NCBI GenBank assembly: GCA_903912435.1
Contig: CAIWHI010000059.1
Coordinates: 1 to 26,135 of the forward strand
Direction: 5' to 3'
Source of the DNA: an uncultured Bacteroidota bacterium
GTDB lineage: Bacteria; Bacteroidota; Bacteroidia; Chitinophagales; Chitinophagaceae
DNA: 26,135 bases
Below the pieces are notes generated by a model. It did no database searches, was not told where the DNA came from, and saw only the letters and a list, made by a program, of their open reading frames with translations. Below are positions 1-8,895 of the stretch, one piece after another. The position numbers were made by a program, and so were the translations under genes. How positions within the stretch are numbered: the first letter of the stretch is position 1; each line of letters opens with the position of its first letter.

Positions 1-3000
1 CAACTATTACTTATGCTGTAACCAATAGCTGTGGTACCGCTAACGCGACTGCTGCTATTACAGTAAATCCATTACCTAATGCGGGTTCTATCACAGGAAC
101 CACCACAGTATGTGAAAGTGCAACAACAGCCCTTAGCGATATAGCAACCGGCGGTGTATGGAGCAGTAGTAATACAGCATCAGCCACAGTAGGTTCTACA
201 GGTATCGTAAGCGGTGTTTCTTTTGGAACTTCAACAATTTCCTATTCAGTAGCTAATAGCTGCGGATTAACATATACTACAGTTTTAGTATCAATTAATC
301 CATTACCTAATGCGGGTTCTATCACAGGAACCACTACAATATGTGCAAGTGCAACAACAGCCTTGAGTGATGCTACTCCAGGAGGTGTATGGAGCAGTAG
401 CAATACTGCCCTGGCTACTGTTGGTACTACAGGTATTGTGACTGGTATCGCTGCAGGTAGCCCAACAATTTCTTACTCTGTAACCAATAGCTGCGGTACT
501 GCGATTGCAACTTCAGTTGTTACAGTGAATCCTTTACCTAATGCAGGTACAATTACCGGAACAGCAACAGTATGCCTCGGTTCAACAACAACTCTCAGCA
601 ATGTAGCGACAGGTGGTGTGTGGAGCAGTGGTAATGTAGCCCAGGCTACTGTTGGCACAACCGGTATTGTTACTGGTGTAGCAGCAGGTAATCCGGTAAT
701 TTCTTATACTGTTACAAATAGCTGTGGTACTGCGTTTGCAACCCTGCCTGTTACAGTAAATACAATTCTACCGGCTGGTGGTATTATTACTACCGTGGCA
801 GGAAATGGTACAAGTGGTTACACAGGTGATGGTGGTGCAGCAACTGCGTCACAACTTAATTTCACACCTGCTGTAGCTGTAGATTGCAACAGAAACGTAT
901 ATATTGTTGACAAGAACAATGTAATACGTAAAGTAAATCCAGCAGGTGTCATCAGCACATTTGCAGGAAGTGGCTCGTACGGATTTGGTGGGGATGGTAG
1001 TCAGGCAACCAGTGCAAGCCTGAATGATATAGAAGGTGTGGCAATAGATGCTACCGGTAATGTGTACATCTCTGACGCGGCAAATCACCGTATCCGCAAA
1101 GTGAACACATCTGGTATCATAAGTACAGTTGCAGGTACAGGTGTAAATGGTAATGCAGGTGATGGTGGTGCAGCAACTAATGCACAAATTGGTATGCCTT
1201 ATAGAATTGCAGTAGATGCAAGTGGTAACCTGTTCGTAGCTGATGCTTACTATAGCCAAATCAGGAAGATAAGCACTAGTGGTATTATCACTAATGTGGC
1301 AGGTAACGGTACATTTGGTTTAAGTGGAGACGGTGGTGCAGCAACTTCTGCACAGATTGGCTCTCCATGGGGTATTGCAGTTGATAATTCAGGTAACCTA
1401 TTCATTGCGGATAAATCTTACAACACAGTTCGCAAAGTGAATACATCTGGTATCATCAGCACTTATGCTGGAAATGGCACAAACGGATTTAGTGGAGATG
1501 GAGGCCAGGCTTCAGCAGCCCAATTAAATTACCCAGAAGGTGTGGCAGTAGATAATTCTGGTAATGTTTATATCTCTGATGGCCATAATAATGCTATCCG
1601 TAAGGTATCAACAGCAGGTATCATCACAACATTTGCCGGTTCTCCGGTAGATAGCGGTTATTCCGGTGATGGTGGACAAGCTACAGCAGCACTTTTACAT
1701 GAGCCGGCAGGTATTAATGTCGATTGCTCAGGTAATATTTATGTAGCTGATTACAGCAACTATGCTGTTCGTAAAATTACCGTTAGCCTTGCTATCGATG
1801 GTGTAACAACCGTTTGTCCGGCTGCTACTACTACCCTTAGCAGTAGTTACCCAGGTGGTACATGGTCAAGCAGCACTCTGGCAGTTGCTACAATTAACAG
1901 TTCAGGTGTGGTAACTGGTGTTGCTACAGGTAATACAGTAATAACCTATACTATTACTAATACTTGTGGCAGCGCAAACACAACAACAACAGTAACAGTG
2001 AACCCAATGCCAAACTCAGGTTCTATTACAGGTACGTCAACAGTTTGTGAAAGTGCTACTACTGCATTGAGTGATGCAACATCAGGTGGTGTGTGGAGCA
2101 GTAGTAATACAGCAAATGCAACTGTAGGTACATCAGGAACAGTGAGCGGTATATTAGCAGGAACAGCTCTTATCTCTTATTCAGTAACCAATAGCTGTGG
2201 TACAGCAGTTGCAAGTAATGTGGTAACAGTTAATCCATTACCAGTATCAGGTACAATAACAGGTAGTAATACAGTATGTATGAGTGCCACAACTGCCTTA
2301 AGTAATGCAGCAAGTGGCGGTGTTTGGAGTTCTTCAAATACCAGTGTGGCAACTGTGGGAAGCACAGGTATTATAAGTGGTATTGCAATCGGGACTTCTT
2401 CAATTTCTTACACAGTAACAAATGGTTGTGGAACTTCAGTAGCTTCATCGGCTATCACAGTTAACCCATTGCCAAATGCAGGCACTATTACTGGCCCAAC
2501 CAGTGTTTGCCCTGCCTCAACAATAACATTAAACAATATAGTATCAGGTGGGGTATGGAGCAGTGCTAATACAGCCACAGCAACCGTAGGTCTTACAGGT
2601 ATTGTAACAGGTGTTTCAACTGGTAGCACAGCTATTTCTTACTCTGTAACCAATAGTTGTGGAATAGCAGTATCAGTAACAACCATTACAGTTAATCCAT
2701 TACCAAATGCAGGTACCATAACCGGATATACTACTTTATGTGCCGGCTCTACAAGTGTGTTGACTGAAACAGTGAGTGGCGGAGCATGGACAAGTAGTAA
2801 TACTGCACTGGCTACAGTAAGCCCAACTGGGGTAGTTACTGCATTGGTAACAGGCATTGCTTCGGGCACAGCTACAATATCCTATTCAGTTACTAATAGC
2901 TGCGGATTAACATATTCTACAATTCCAGTAAATGTAAACGCAATGCCAGTTCCTATATCAGGTGCATCAGGTGTATGTGTAGGTAATACTACTACCCTTT

Positions 3001-6000
3001 CTGACCTGATTACCTCAGGAACATGGAGCAGTACTAATACTGCAATAGCTACAGTAGATCCTATAACTGGTGTTGTAACAGGTGTTGCTTCAGGAACAAC
3101 AACAATTTCTTACACATTGCCAGGTGGTTGTGCAGTAACAAGTGTAATAAACAGCAACACGCCTCCGGCAGTAGTAACAGTTTCAGGAGGTGGTACATTC
3201 TGTAACAGTGCTACAATTTCAGCTGCAGGCGGAGCAGGTGGTATCATCTACTTCCAGGGTACAACATCAGGTGGTACTTCTACATCAAATCCTTCTGCTA
3301 CACAAACTGTAACTTCATCAGGTACCTATTATTTCAGGTCACTGAATGCATCTGGTTGCTGGGGTTCTGAAGGAAGTGTAACAGTGGTAATACCATCTAT
3401 CAGCGGTTCAGCAGGTATTTGTGTAGGTGCTTCTACTACCCTCACCTGCTCAGGCGGCAGTGGTACATGGAGTAGCTTCAATACACTGATAGCTACAATT
3501 GGTGCTACTACAGGTGTAGTTACAGGTATGGCTCCAGGTAGCACCACCATCTTCTACACTCTTTCAACTGGTTGTGTAGTTACAACAACAATCGCAACAA
3601 TCAGTTCATTACCAAATATTACAGGACCATCCAACGCATGTATCGGTATGCCAAGCACATTAAGTAATACAGTAGGCGGCGGTACATGGACAAGCAGTAA
3701 CACAGCAGTAGCAACTATCGGTTCATTATCAGGTACAGTGATTGGTGTGACTAATGGTACTACTATTATTACTTATTCATTAGGTGGTGGTTGCCAGGTT
3801 ACCACTAATATCACTGTAAGTACCGTAGGTGCCATCACAGGTGTTACAGGTATCTGCGTAGGCTCTACAACAGTATTGAATAATTCAACACCAGGTGGTA
3901 CATGGAGCAGCGGAAATAATGCTGTAGCGACAATTGGTTGTGGAGTAGGCTTCTTTACCGGTGTATCAGCAGGTACAGCAATAGTTACTTACGGATTTAC
4001 AACAGGCTGTATTGCTACTGCAACTATGACAGTGTTACCAGTTCCTTCAACAATTACAGGTTCTAATATGTTATGTATTGGTAATCCTGTTAACCTTGGT
4101 AACGGTATTGCCGGTGGTACATGGAGCAGTAGTGACTTAACTGTAGCAACAATAGGTTCTGCAAACGGTGTTATCAACGGTGTAGGATTAGGTAATACCT
4201 TAATCAGATACACATTAGCTACAGGCTGTATGGCTACCTTCGGTGTAACAGTTAATCCAATATCTCCAATTACAGGTACACCAAATGTTTGCTTAGGTTC
4301 TACAACAGCACTTTCGCAGGCTACAGTAGGTGGCTCATGGACCAGCAGTAACCCTGCAGTAGCAAGTATAAGTGCCGGTTCAAATAACATAACTGGTGTA
4401 ACAGCAGGAACTACAATTATAACTTATCTTTTAAGTAGCGGTTGTTCTGCGACTACCCCATTCACAGTAAATAGTTTACCATCAGCACCTACAGTAAGCG
4501 GTGCAGGTACCTATTGCTCAAGCACAGGTATTACAGCATCAGTAGGCGGAGGTAATACCATTTATTATCAAGGTACTTCATCAACAGGTACTTTAACGAC
4601 TACCCCATCTGCATCACAAACCATTGCTGCTACAGGTACTTATTACTTCAGGGCAATGTCTGCCGCAGGTTGTTGGGGACCATCAGCAAGTGCTGCTATT
4701 ACTATCCCAATCATAACAGGTCCTAAAACACTTTGCGCTGGCAACTCTGCAACGCTAAGTTCAACCAGCGGATCTGGAACATGGACAGTAGGTAATAGCG
4801 CAATAGCAACAATAGTTTCATCAACAGGTGCATATACCGGAGTATCAACAGGTACCACAATAGTAACCTTTACACCATCAGCCGGATGTGTATTGAATAC
4901 TACAATATCTGTAGTTCCTACTGCATCCACAATCACAGGCCCTGGTACAGTATGCCTAGGCCAAACAATTAATCTAACCTCGCAAGACAATGGCGGAACA
5001 TGGTCAAGTAGTACCCCTACAATTGCCTCTGTGGTAGCAACCACCGGATGTGTAACTGGTATTGCAGCAGGTTATGGTGCAGCAACTATTACCTACTACC
5101 TGGCTGCAGGTTGTAGAGCAGTGAAAACAGTATCTGTAAATTCATACTACCCAATAGGTGGCGCAACAGCGGTTTGCCAGGGCGCTACAACTACACTTAC
5201 CAATACAGCCTCAGGCGGTACATGGTCAAGTACCACAACAGGTGTTGCTACAATTTCAGGTGCAGGTGTGGTTAGCGGTGTAAGTGCCGGAACAACAACC
5301 ATCTCCTATATGATGCCAACAGGAATTGCGGCTACTACAGTAATAACAGTTTACGATAATCCATCGATCACAGGTCCTTCAAGTGTATGTAACGGACAAA
5401 GAATAACCCTTGCCAATGCAGTATCTGGCGGATCATGGAGCAGTAGTACACCAACAATCGCTGCTGTAAATGCTAATACCGGTGTGGTGACAGGTGTAGC
5501 ATCTGGTTATGGTGGAGCAACTATCAGTTATACTTCTGGCTACGGTTGCCAATCAACCAAATCAATAACTGTAAATGCTCTTTGGCCAATAGTTGTTACT
5601 GGTACTGGTACAGTATGTCAGGGTCAGACAACTACATTAACAAATCCAGGTACCGGTGGTATATGGAGTAGTGCATCTGCAAGTGTTGCTGCAGTTAATT
5701 CTACCAGTGGTGTGGTAACAGGTGTAAGTGCAGGAGTAACTACAATAACTTATATGATGTCTACTGGTTGTTATGTAACTACTACAGTACTTACCAATCC
5801 ATTGTCAAGTATTGGCGGACCAACTACAGTATGTGTTGGCCAAACAATTAATCTGACAGAAACAGGTGGTGGTTACTGGTTTAGCTCTAGCCCAACAATT
5901 GCTGCGGTAGGTACTGCCACAGGTATAGTAACCGGTGTTGCAGCAGGTGCAGGTAACGCTGTAATCAACTACATGTTATGTACAGGTTGTACTACATCTA

Positions 6001-7928
6001 CTACAATTACAGTTAATGCACTGGCTCCAATTACAGTAACAGGATCAGGTAGTGTTTGTGTAGGTCAGTCAATTACTTTAACAGACCCTGTACCTGGTGG
6101 AACATGGAGTGCTTTACCTACCGGTATTGCAACTGTGGGCTCAACTACAGGCGTGGTAACTGGTGCTGCCCCTGGTGCTGCCCTTGTATCTTATATTATG
6201 CCAACAGGTTGTACAGCAACAACACCAGTAAATGTAAATACACTCCTTCCTATTACCGGGCCATCATCAGTGTGCCAGAATGGAACAGTTACTTTATACA
6301 ATGCATTGCCAGGTGGTAGCTGGACCAGTAGCGCACCTACAGTAGCTGCAATAGGCTCTACATCGGGAATTGTATCTGGCTTAGCTGCAGGAGTAGGTAA
6401 CGCAACTTTAACCTATACTTTAGGTACCGGTTGCAGAACAACTGCAACAATTAGTGTAACACCGGTTCCGGCAATAGGTGGTACCGGGGCAATATGTGCA
6501 CTTACAACTACCACTTTAACTAACACCTCAGCCGGTGGTACATGGAGTACATCAGGAACAGTTGCTTCTGTAAATCCAACTACTGGCTTAGTAACAGGTT
6601 TAACTGGTGGTACACAAACAATATCCTATACCTTAATTAATAGCTGTCTTGCTACCACTTACGTGATAGTTTCACCTATGGCGATTATTGCCGGGTCGAG
6701 CAATGTATGTGCAGGACAGACAATGACCCTTACTGATGCTGTACCAACCGGTAAATGGTATAGCAGTGCTGTAGCCAATGCTACGGTGAATATGACTACA
6801 GGCTTGGTTACCGGTATTACATCTGGCACTACAGCAACCATCACGTACAAGATTTCAGCTACTGGTTGTAGCACTACTAAGGTTATCACAGTAAATGCGG
6901 TACCATCTGCAGGTTCTATTTCCGGACCAACAAGTGTATCAATAAGTGGTGGTACTATTAGCCTTACAGATGCAGCAGCTGGTGGTGTGTGGTCAAGTAC
7001 TAGTCCTGGTTTGGCTACAATTGATGCAGCGGGCGTGGTAACAGGTATCAGTGCTGGTACAGTAACAATTTCCTACACAGTAAGCAATCCGGGTTGTGCA
7101 GCAGCAGCTACATCTGTAATAAGTGTAGGCCCTGCTCCTCATAATCATGGCACAGTATCTGCAGGAACAGTAAATGTATGTGTAGGTTCTATTTTAGGAT
7201 TAACAAATGAAAATGTAGGTGGTGTATGGAGCAGTAGCGATAACAGTGTTGCAATAGTAGATGCTGAAACTGGCGTGGTGAAAGGAATAGCACAAGGACG
7301 TGCAACTATCACATACAACACCTTATCTGATACTATTGGTACATCAACTACGATTACTACAGTATTAGTAAATCAATTGCCAACCGTTCTGAATATTACA
7401 TCTGATAATGGAACTAAGGTAGATGCGGGCAAGGTAGTAACGTTCAAAGCGACTGTTCCTGATGCAGCTACTACCCCATCCTACCAGTGGTCGGTAAACG
7501 GGGTAAATGTGGAAGGTGCTACAAATGAACAATTTGAAAGCATAATTAATGAGCATGAAACAATCAGTTGCACTGCGATTGGCAGCAACGGATGTGATTA
7601 CTCAGTTACAAGTTCAGTTACAATGAATGTTAACACAGTGAATATCAATGCGATTACTGCAGATATAAATGATGTTAAAATCGTTCCAAATCCGAACAAG
7701 GGTGCATTTACAATTAAAGGTTCAACAGGTTCTGTAAGTGATGAAATGGTGAGTGTAGAGATTACAGATATGCTGGGTCAGGTTGTTTATACTGCAAAAG
7801 TTACAACACACAATGGTAAGATTGAAGAACGAATTGTATTAAGTGAGTCTTTATCTAACGGCATGTACAATTTGAGTCTGCGGACAGATAAGGTCAGTAC
7901 GGTATTCCATATGGTGATAGAGCAATAG
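1..7928 (+). CDS. Giant T9SS-secreted BIG2-repeat surface protein with NHL propeller (5' partial)
   Basis: The frame is open from base 3, so the N-terminus lies outside the window; a TTG at 363 is an internal Leu codon, not a start. About 2641 residues are visible. At least 26 tandem Ig-like BIG2 repeats share the pattern VC..(S/T)TTL.....GG.WSS....(V/I)AT....G.V.G...G...I.Y....GC. Repeats 1-3 are followed by six NHL blades (about residues 259-593, nt 777-1782), each with a core like GVAVDNSGNVYISD and ending IRKV, enough for one closed six-bladed beta-propeller. BIG2 repeats then resume, interrupted twice by Ig_7-like domains (nt about 3162-3392 and 4475-4710, motif GTYYFRA...GCWG). A PKD/Ig-like domain with SYQWSVNG precedes the T9SS type A sorting domain (residues about 2558-2641, starting VKIVPNPNKG). 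BIG2 arrays with T9SS tails are typical of Bacteroidota cell-surface adhesins or gliding-related proteins. Adhesion is inferred; no catalytic motif is seen. Confidence 0.93.
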   Translation, partial: TITYAVTNSCGTANATAAITVNPLPNAGSITGTTTVCESATTALSDIATGGVWSSSNTASATVGSTGIVSGVSFGTSTISYSVANSCGLTYTTVLVSINPLPNAGSITGTTTICASATTALSDATPGGVWSSSNTALATVGTTGIVTGIAAGSPTISYSVTNSCGTAIATSVVTVNPLPNAGTITGTATVCLGSTTTLSNVATGGVWSSGNVAQATVGTTGIVTGVAAGNPVISYTVTNSCGTAFATLPVTVNTILPAGGIITTVAGNGTSGYTGDGGAATASQLNFTPAVAVDCNRNVYIVDKNNVIRKVNPAGVISTFAGSGSYGFGGDGSQATSASLNDIEGVAIDATGNVYISDAANHRIRKVNTSGIISTVAGTGVNGNAGDGGAATNAQIGMPYRIAVDASGNLFVADAYYSQIRKISTSGIITNVAGNGTFGLSGDGGAATSAQIGSPWGIAVDNSGNLFIADKSYNTVRKVNTSGIISTYAGNGTNGFSGDGGQASAAQLNYPEGVAVDNSGNVYISDGHNNAIRKVSTAGIITTFAGSPVDSGYSGDGGQATAALLHEPAGINVDCSGNIYVADYSNYAVRKITVSLAIDGVTTVCPAATTTLSSSYPGGTWSSSTLAVATINSSGVVTGVATGNTVITYTITNTCGSANTTTTVTVNPMPNSGSITGTSTVCESATTALSDATSGGVWSSSNTANATVGTSGTVSGILAGTALISYSVTNSCGTAVASNVVTVNPLPVSGTITGSNTVCMSATTALSNAASGGVWSSSNTSVATVGSTGIISGIAIGTSSISYTVTNGCGTSVASSAITVNPLPNAGTITGPTSVCPASTITLNNIVSGGVWSSANTATATVGLTGIVTGVSTGSTAISYSVTNSCGIAVSVTTITVNPLPNAGTITGYTTLCAGSTSVLTETVSGGAWTSSNTALATVSPTGVVTALVTGIASGTATISYSVTNSCGLTYSTIPVNVNAMPVPISGASGVCVGNTTTLSDLITSGTWSSTNTAIATVDPITGVVTGVASGTTTISYTLPGGCAVTSVINSNTPPAVVTVSGGGTFCNSATISAAGGAGGIIYFQGTTSGGTSTSNPSATQTVTSSGTYYFRSLNASGCWGSEGSVTVVIPSISGSAGICVGASTTLTCSGGSGTWSSFNTLIATIGATTGVVTGMAPGSTTIFYTLSTGCVVTTTIATISSLPNITGPSNACIGMPSTLSNTVGGGTWTSSNTAVATIGSLSGTVIGVTNGTTIITYSLGGGCQVTTNITVSTVGAITGVTGICVGSTTVLNNSTPGGTWSSGNNAVATIGCGVGFFTGVSAGTAIVTYGFTTGCIATATMTVLPVPSTITGSNMLCIGNPVNLGNGIAGGTWSSSDLTVATIGSANGVINGVGLGNTLIRYTLATGCMATFGVTVNPISPITGTPNVCLGSTTALSQATVGGSWTSSNPAVASISAGSNNITGVTAGTTIITYLLSSGCSATTPFTVNSLPSAPTVSGAGTYCSSTGITASVGGGNTIYYQGTSSTGTLTTTPSASQTIAATGTYYFRAMSAAGCWGPSASAAITIPIITGPKTLCAGNSATLSSTSGSGTWTVGNSAIATIVSSTGAYTGVSTGTTIVTFTPSAGCVLNTTISVVPTASTITGPGTVCLGQTINLTSQDNGGTWSSSTPTIASVVATTGCVTGIAAGYGAATITYYLAAGCRAVKTVSVNSYYPIGGATAVCQGATTTLTNTASGGTWSSTTTGVATISGAGVVSGVSAGTTTISYMMPTGIAATTVITVYDNPSITGPSSVCNGQRITLANAVSGGSWSSSTPTIAAVNANTGVVTGVASGYGGATISYTSGYGCQSTKSITVNALWPIVVTGTGTVCQGQTTTLTNPGTGGIWSSASASVAAVNSTSGVVTGVSAGVTTITYMMSTGCYVTTTVLTNPLSSIGGPTTVCVGQTINLTETGGGYWFSSSPTIAAVGTATGIVTGVAAGAGNAVINYMLCTGCTTSTTITVNALAPITVTGSGSVCVGQSITLTDPVPGGTWSALPTGIATVGSTTGVVTGAAPGAALVSYIMPTGCTATTPVNVNTLLPITGPSSVCQNGTVTLYNALPGGSWTSSAPTVAAIGSTSGIVSGLAAGVGNATLTYTLGTGCRTTATISVTPVPAIGGTGAICALTTTTLTNTSAGGTWSTSGTVASVNPTTGLVTGLTGGTQTISYTLINSCLATTYVIVSPMAIIAGSSNVCAGQTMTLTDAVPTGKWYSSAVANATVNMTTGLVTGITSGTTATITYKISATGCSTTKVITVNAVPSAGSISGPTSVSISGGTISLTDAAAGGVWSSTSPGLATIDAAGVVTGISAGTVTISYTVSNPGCAAAATSVISVGPAPHNHGTVSAGTVNVCVGSILGLTNENVGGVWSSSDNSVAIVDAETGVVKGIAQGRATITYNTLSDTIGTSTTITTVLVNQLPTVLNITSDNGTKVDAGKVVTFKATVPDAATTPSYQWSVNGVNVEGATNEQFESIINEHETISCTAIGSNGCDYSVTSSVTMNVNTVNINAITADINDVKIVPNPNKGAFTIKGSTGSVSDEMVSVEITDMLGQVVYTAKVTTHNGKIEERIVLSESLSNGMYNLSLRTDKVSTVFHMVIEQ

Positions 7929-7950
7929 TGTATAGTAAATATGGATTTTT

Positions 7951-7986
7951 TTAAAAAGGTGTCTCAAAATTGAGACACCTTTTTAA
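7951..7986 (+). terminator. Rho-independent terminator after the giant surface protein
   Basis: Bases 7953-7966 pair perfectly with 7971-7984 (14 bp, core GGTGTCTC/GAGACACC) around a 4-nt loop, and two further A-T pairs extend the stem outward. The A-rich 5' arm and T-rich 3' arm make it potentially bidirectional. It starts 24 nt after the stop codon. Confidence 0.9.
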
Positions 7987-8231
7987 ATTTATATTTGTTA
8001 ACTGTTTGACATTAACTTTTAGATTTGTATACATTTTAACCTTTGTTTTAAATTTATTAACGTAATTGGTGTGTGAAGTGTTAATGTGAGATTTTGAAAT
8101 TTCCACTTATTGAGTGTTTTGTCTTGAACTATGATGAAGGTGATTTTATGAAGATACCTACCGGTAGTTCCTCAGGGACACGAACCCTTTTCTTTCGAAT
8201 TTTACTACAAACCTGTTGTCCCTCCGGGACA

Positions 8232-8371
8232 TTGCCCCACTTTCTGAAAATAATTATTTTGCGAAATGGGGCAAAGGAAGTGTTGTAAGTGATTGACTAT
8301 TAATTATATGTGCATTGTCGCAATTTCCCATCATTGCCCCAAATTGCCCCAATTTGTTAAATCAGAATTTC
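8232..8371. repeat. 140-bp direct repeat, copy A
   Basis: Begins with an inverted pair TTGCCCCA...TGGGGCAA about 43 nt long, runs through an AT-rich stretch and ends with two spaced TTGCCCC motifs and AATTTGTTAAATCAGAATTT. A clearly related copy in the same orientation lies at 8896-9036. The final section (TTTCCCATCATTGCCCCA and onward) is the best conserved part. Origin unknown; a degenerate mobile-element end or intergenic repeat family is likely. Confidence 0.75.
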
Positions 8372-8495
8372 TGGATTTAAAGAATTTTTAAAATTTTATT
8401 GCGGGGCCATTGTTGTTGTTTTCACTAACAATCCTTTCATTTAACAAATTTGCATGACCTTTATAGTACATCATTTTTGGCTAACCTCGATTGTG

Positions 8496-8527
8496 GTTGG
8501 TGAAAATACCAATGTCATTGCCTTAAG
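8496..8527 (+). repeat. 32-nt inverted repeat, left arm
   Basis: Reads GTTGGTGAAAATACCAATG then TCATTGCCTTAAG. Its reverse complement recurs at 8836-8867 with about six mismatches, so the two arms face each other around about 310 bp that contain the MITE-like element. Each arm also holds a small internal hairpin (TTGGTG/CACCAA in the right arm). Confidence 0.7.
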
Positions 8528-8607
8528 AGATTTTCAGAGTTTCACATTTTGCATTTTCACATTGAACCCCGCTGGGTTTCATTAGATATTTACTTCATAT
8601 ACCCCCC

Positions 8608-8618
8608 CGGTTTACACC
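8608..8618. repeat. 11-bp target-site duplication, left copy
   Basis: CGGTTTACACC directly abuts the left terminal inverted repeat at 8619. The identical 11-mer abuts the right end at 8750-8760. Confidence 0.65.
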
Positions 8619-8654
8619 CAGGGCTGTTGCATTCTGTTTAATTCTGGCTGAGAA

Positions 8655-8671
8655 ATCCCGAAGGGATGACA
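8655..8671 (+). repeat. REP-like hairpin 1 inside the MITE-like element
   Basis: ATCCC-GAA-GGGAT stem-loop followed by GACA. It matches the hairpin at 8707-8723 in layout and orientation. Confidence 0.6.
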
Positions 8672-8706
8672 GTATTATAGTAAAATAACCAATTTTAAAG
8701 CGTAAA

Positions 8707-8723
8707 ACCCCGACGGGGTGACA
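8707..8723 (+). repeat. REP-like hairpin 2 inside the MITE-like element
   Basis: ACCCC-GAC-GGGGT stem-loop followed by GACA. Compared with hairpin 1, paired positions differ together (ATCCC/GGGAT versus ACCCC/GGGGT), so the stem is conserved through covariation. Confidence 0.6.
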
Positions 8724-8749
8724 TAATTTCAGAGAATGCAACAGCCCTG

Positions 8750-8760
8750 CGGTTTACACC
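8750..8760. repeat. 11-bp target-site duplication, right copy
   Basis: CGGTTTACACC, identical to 8608-8618, directly follows the right terminal inverted repeat and is followed by GGGG, which completes the interrupted palindrome. Confidence 0.65.
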
Positions 8761-8777
8761 GGGGACTATTCACATTC

Positions 8778-8792
8778 TAGCCCTTCGGGCTA
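8778..8792. repeat. REP-like hairpin TAGCCC-TTC-GGGCTA
   Basis: A perfect 6-bp stem with a 3-nt loop, next to the restored CCCCGGT/ACCGGGG palindrome. It is part of the local REP-like cluster. Confidence 0.55.
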
Positions 8793-8835
8793 ATAAAGCC
8801 GATAAATAACAAAATCTAAAATAGCATTTTAAATC

Positions 8836-8867
8836 CTTAAGTCAATGACATTGGTGAAAACACCAAC
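8836..8867 (-). repeat. 32-nt inverted repeat, right arm
   Basis: Starts CTTAAGTCAATGACATTGG and ends in CACCAAC. It is the reverse-complement partner of 8496-8527. It contains the perfect small palindrome TTGGTG-AAAA-CACCAA. Confidence 0.7.
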
Positions 8868-8895
8868 AAAGGAGTTCGGGGCTATTTTAACCATA

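Larger units (their letters stand above)
8619..8749. mobile_element. 131-bp MITE-like element with 17-bp perfect terminal inverted repeats
   Basis: The left end CAGGGCTGTTGCATTCT (8619-8635) is the exact reverse complement of the right end (8733-8749), with weaker symmetry for about 9 more bases. Perfect 11-bp direct repeats flank it. It carries no ORF but contains two head-to-tail hairpins each followed by GACA. Removing the element and one direct repeat restores the palindrome CCCCGGTTTACACCGGGG, which suggests insertion into a pre-existing REP-like hairpin. A duplication of 10-12 bp would fit IS4-type transposases acting in trans, but the family is a guess. The alternative is a large inverted pair of REP units without transposition. 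Confidence 0.6.

Noticed and set aside
849..1259. Long antisense frames under the giant repeat gene (for example 136 and 133 residues)
   Set aside because: They are shadows caused by the repetitive, Thr/Ser/Gly-biased codons of the sense gene; their residue patterns simply mirror the repeats.
8094..8288. 64-residue open frame on the plus strand
   Set aside because: It runs through REP-like hairpins and the 140-bp repeat, has no family resemblance and no promoter-like element close upstream.
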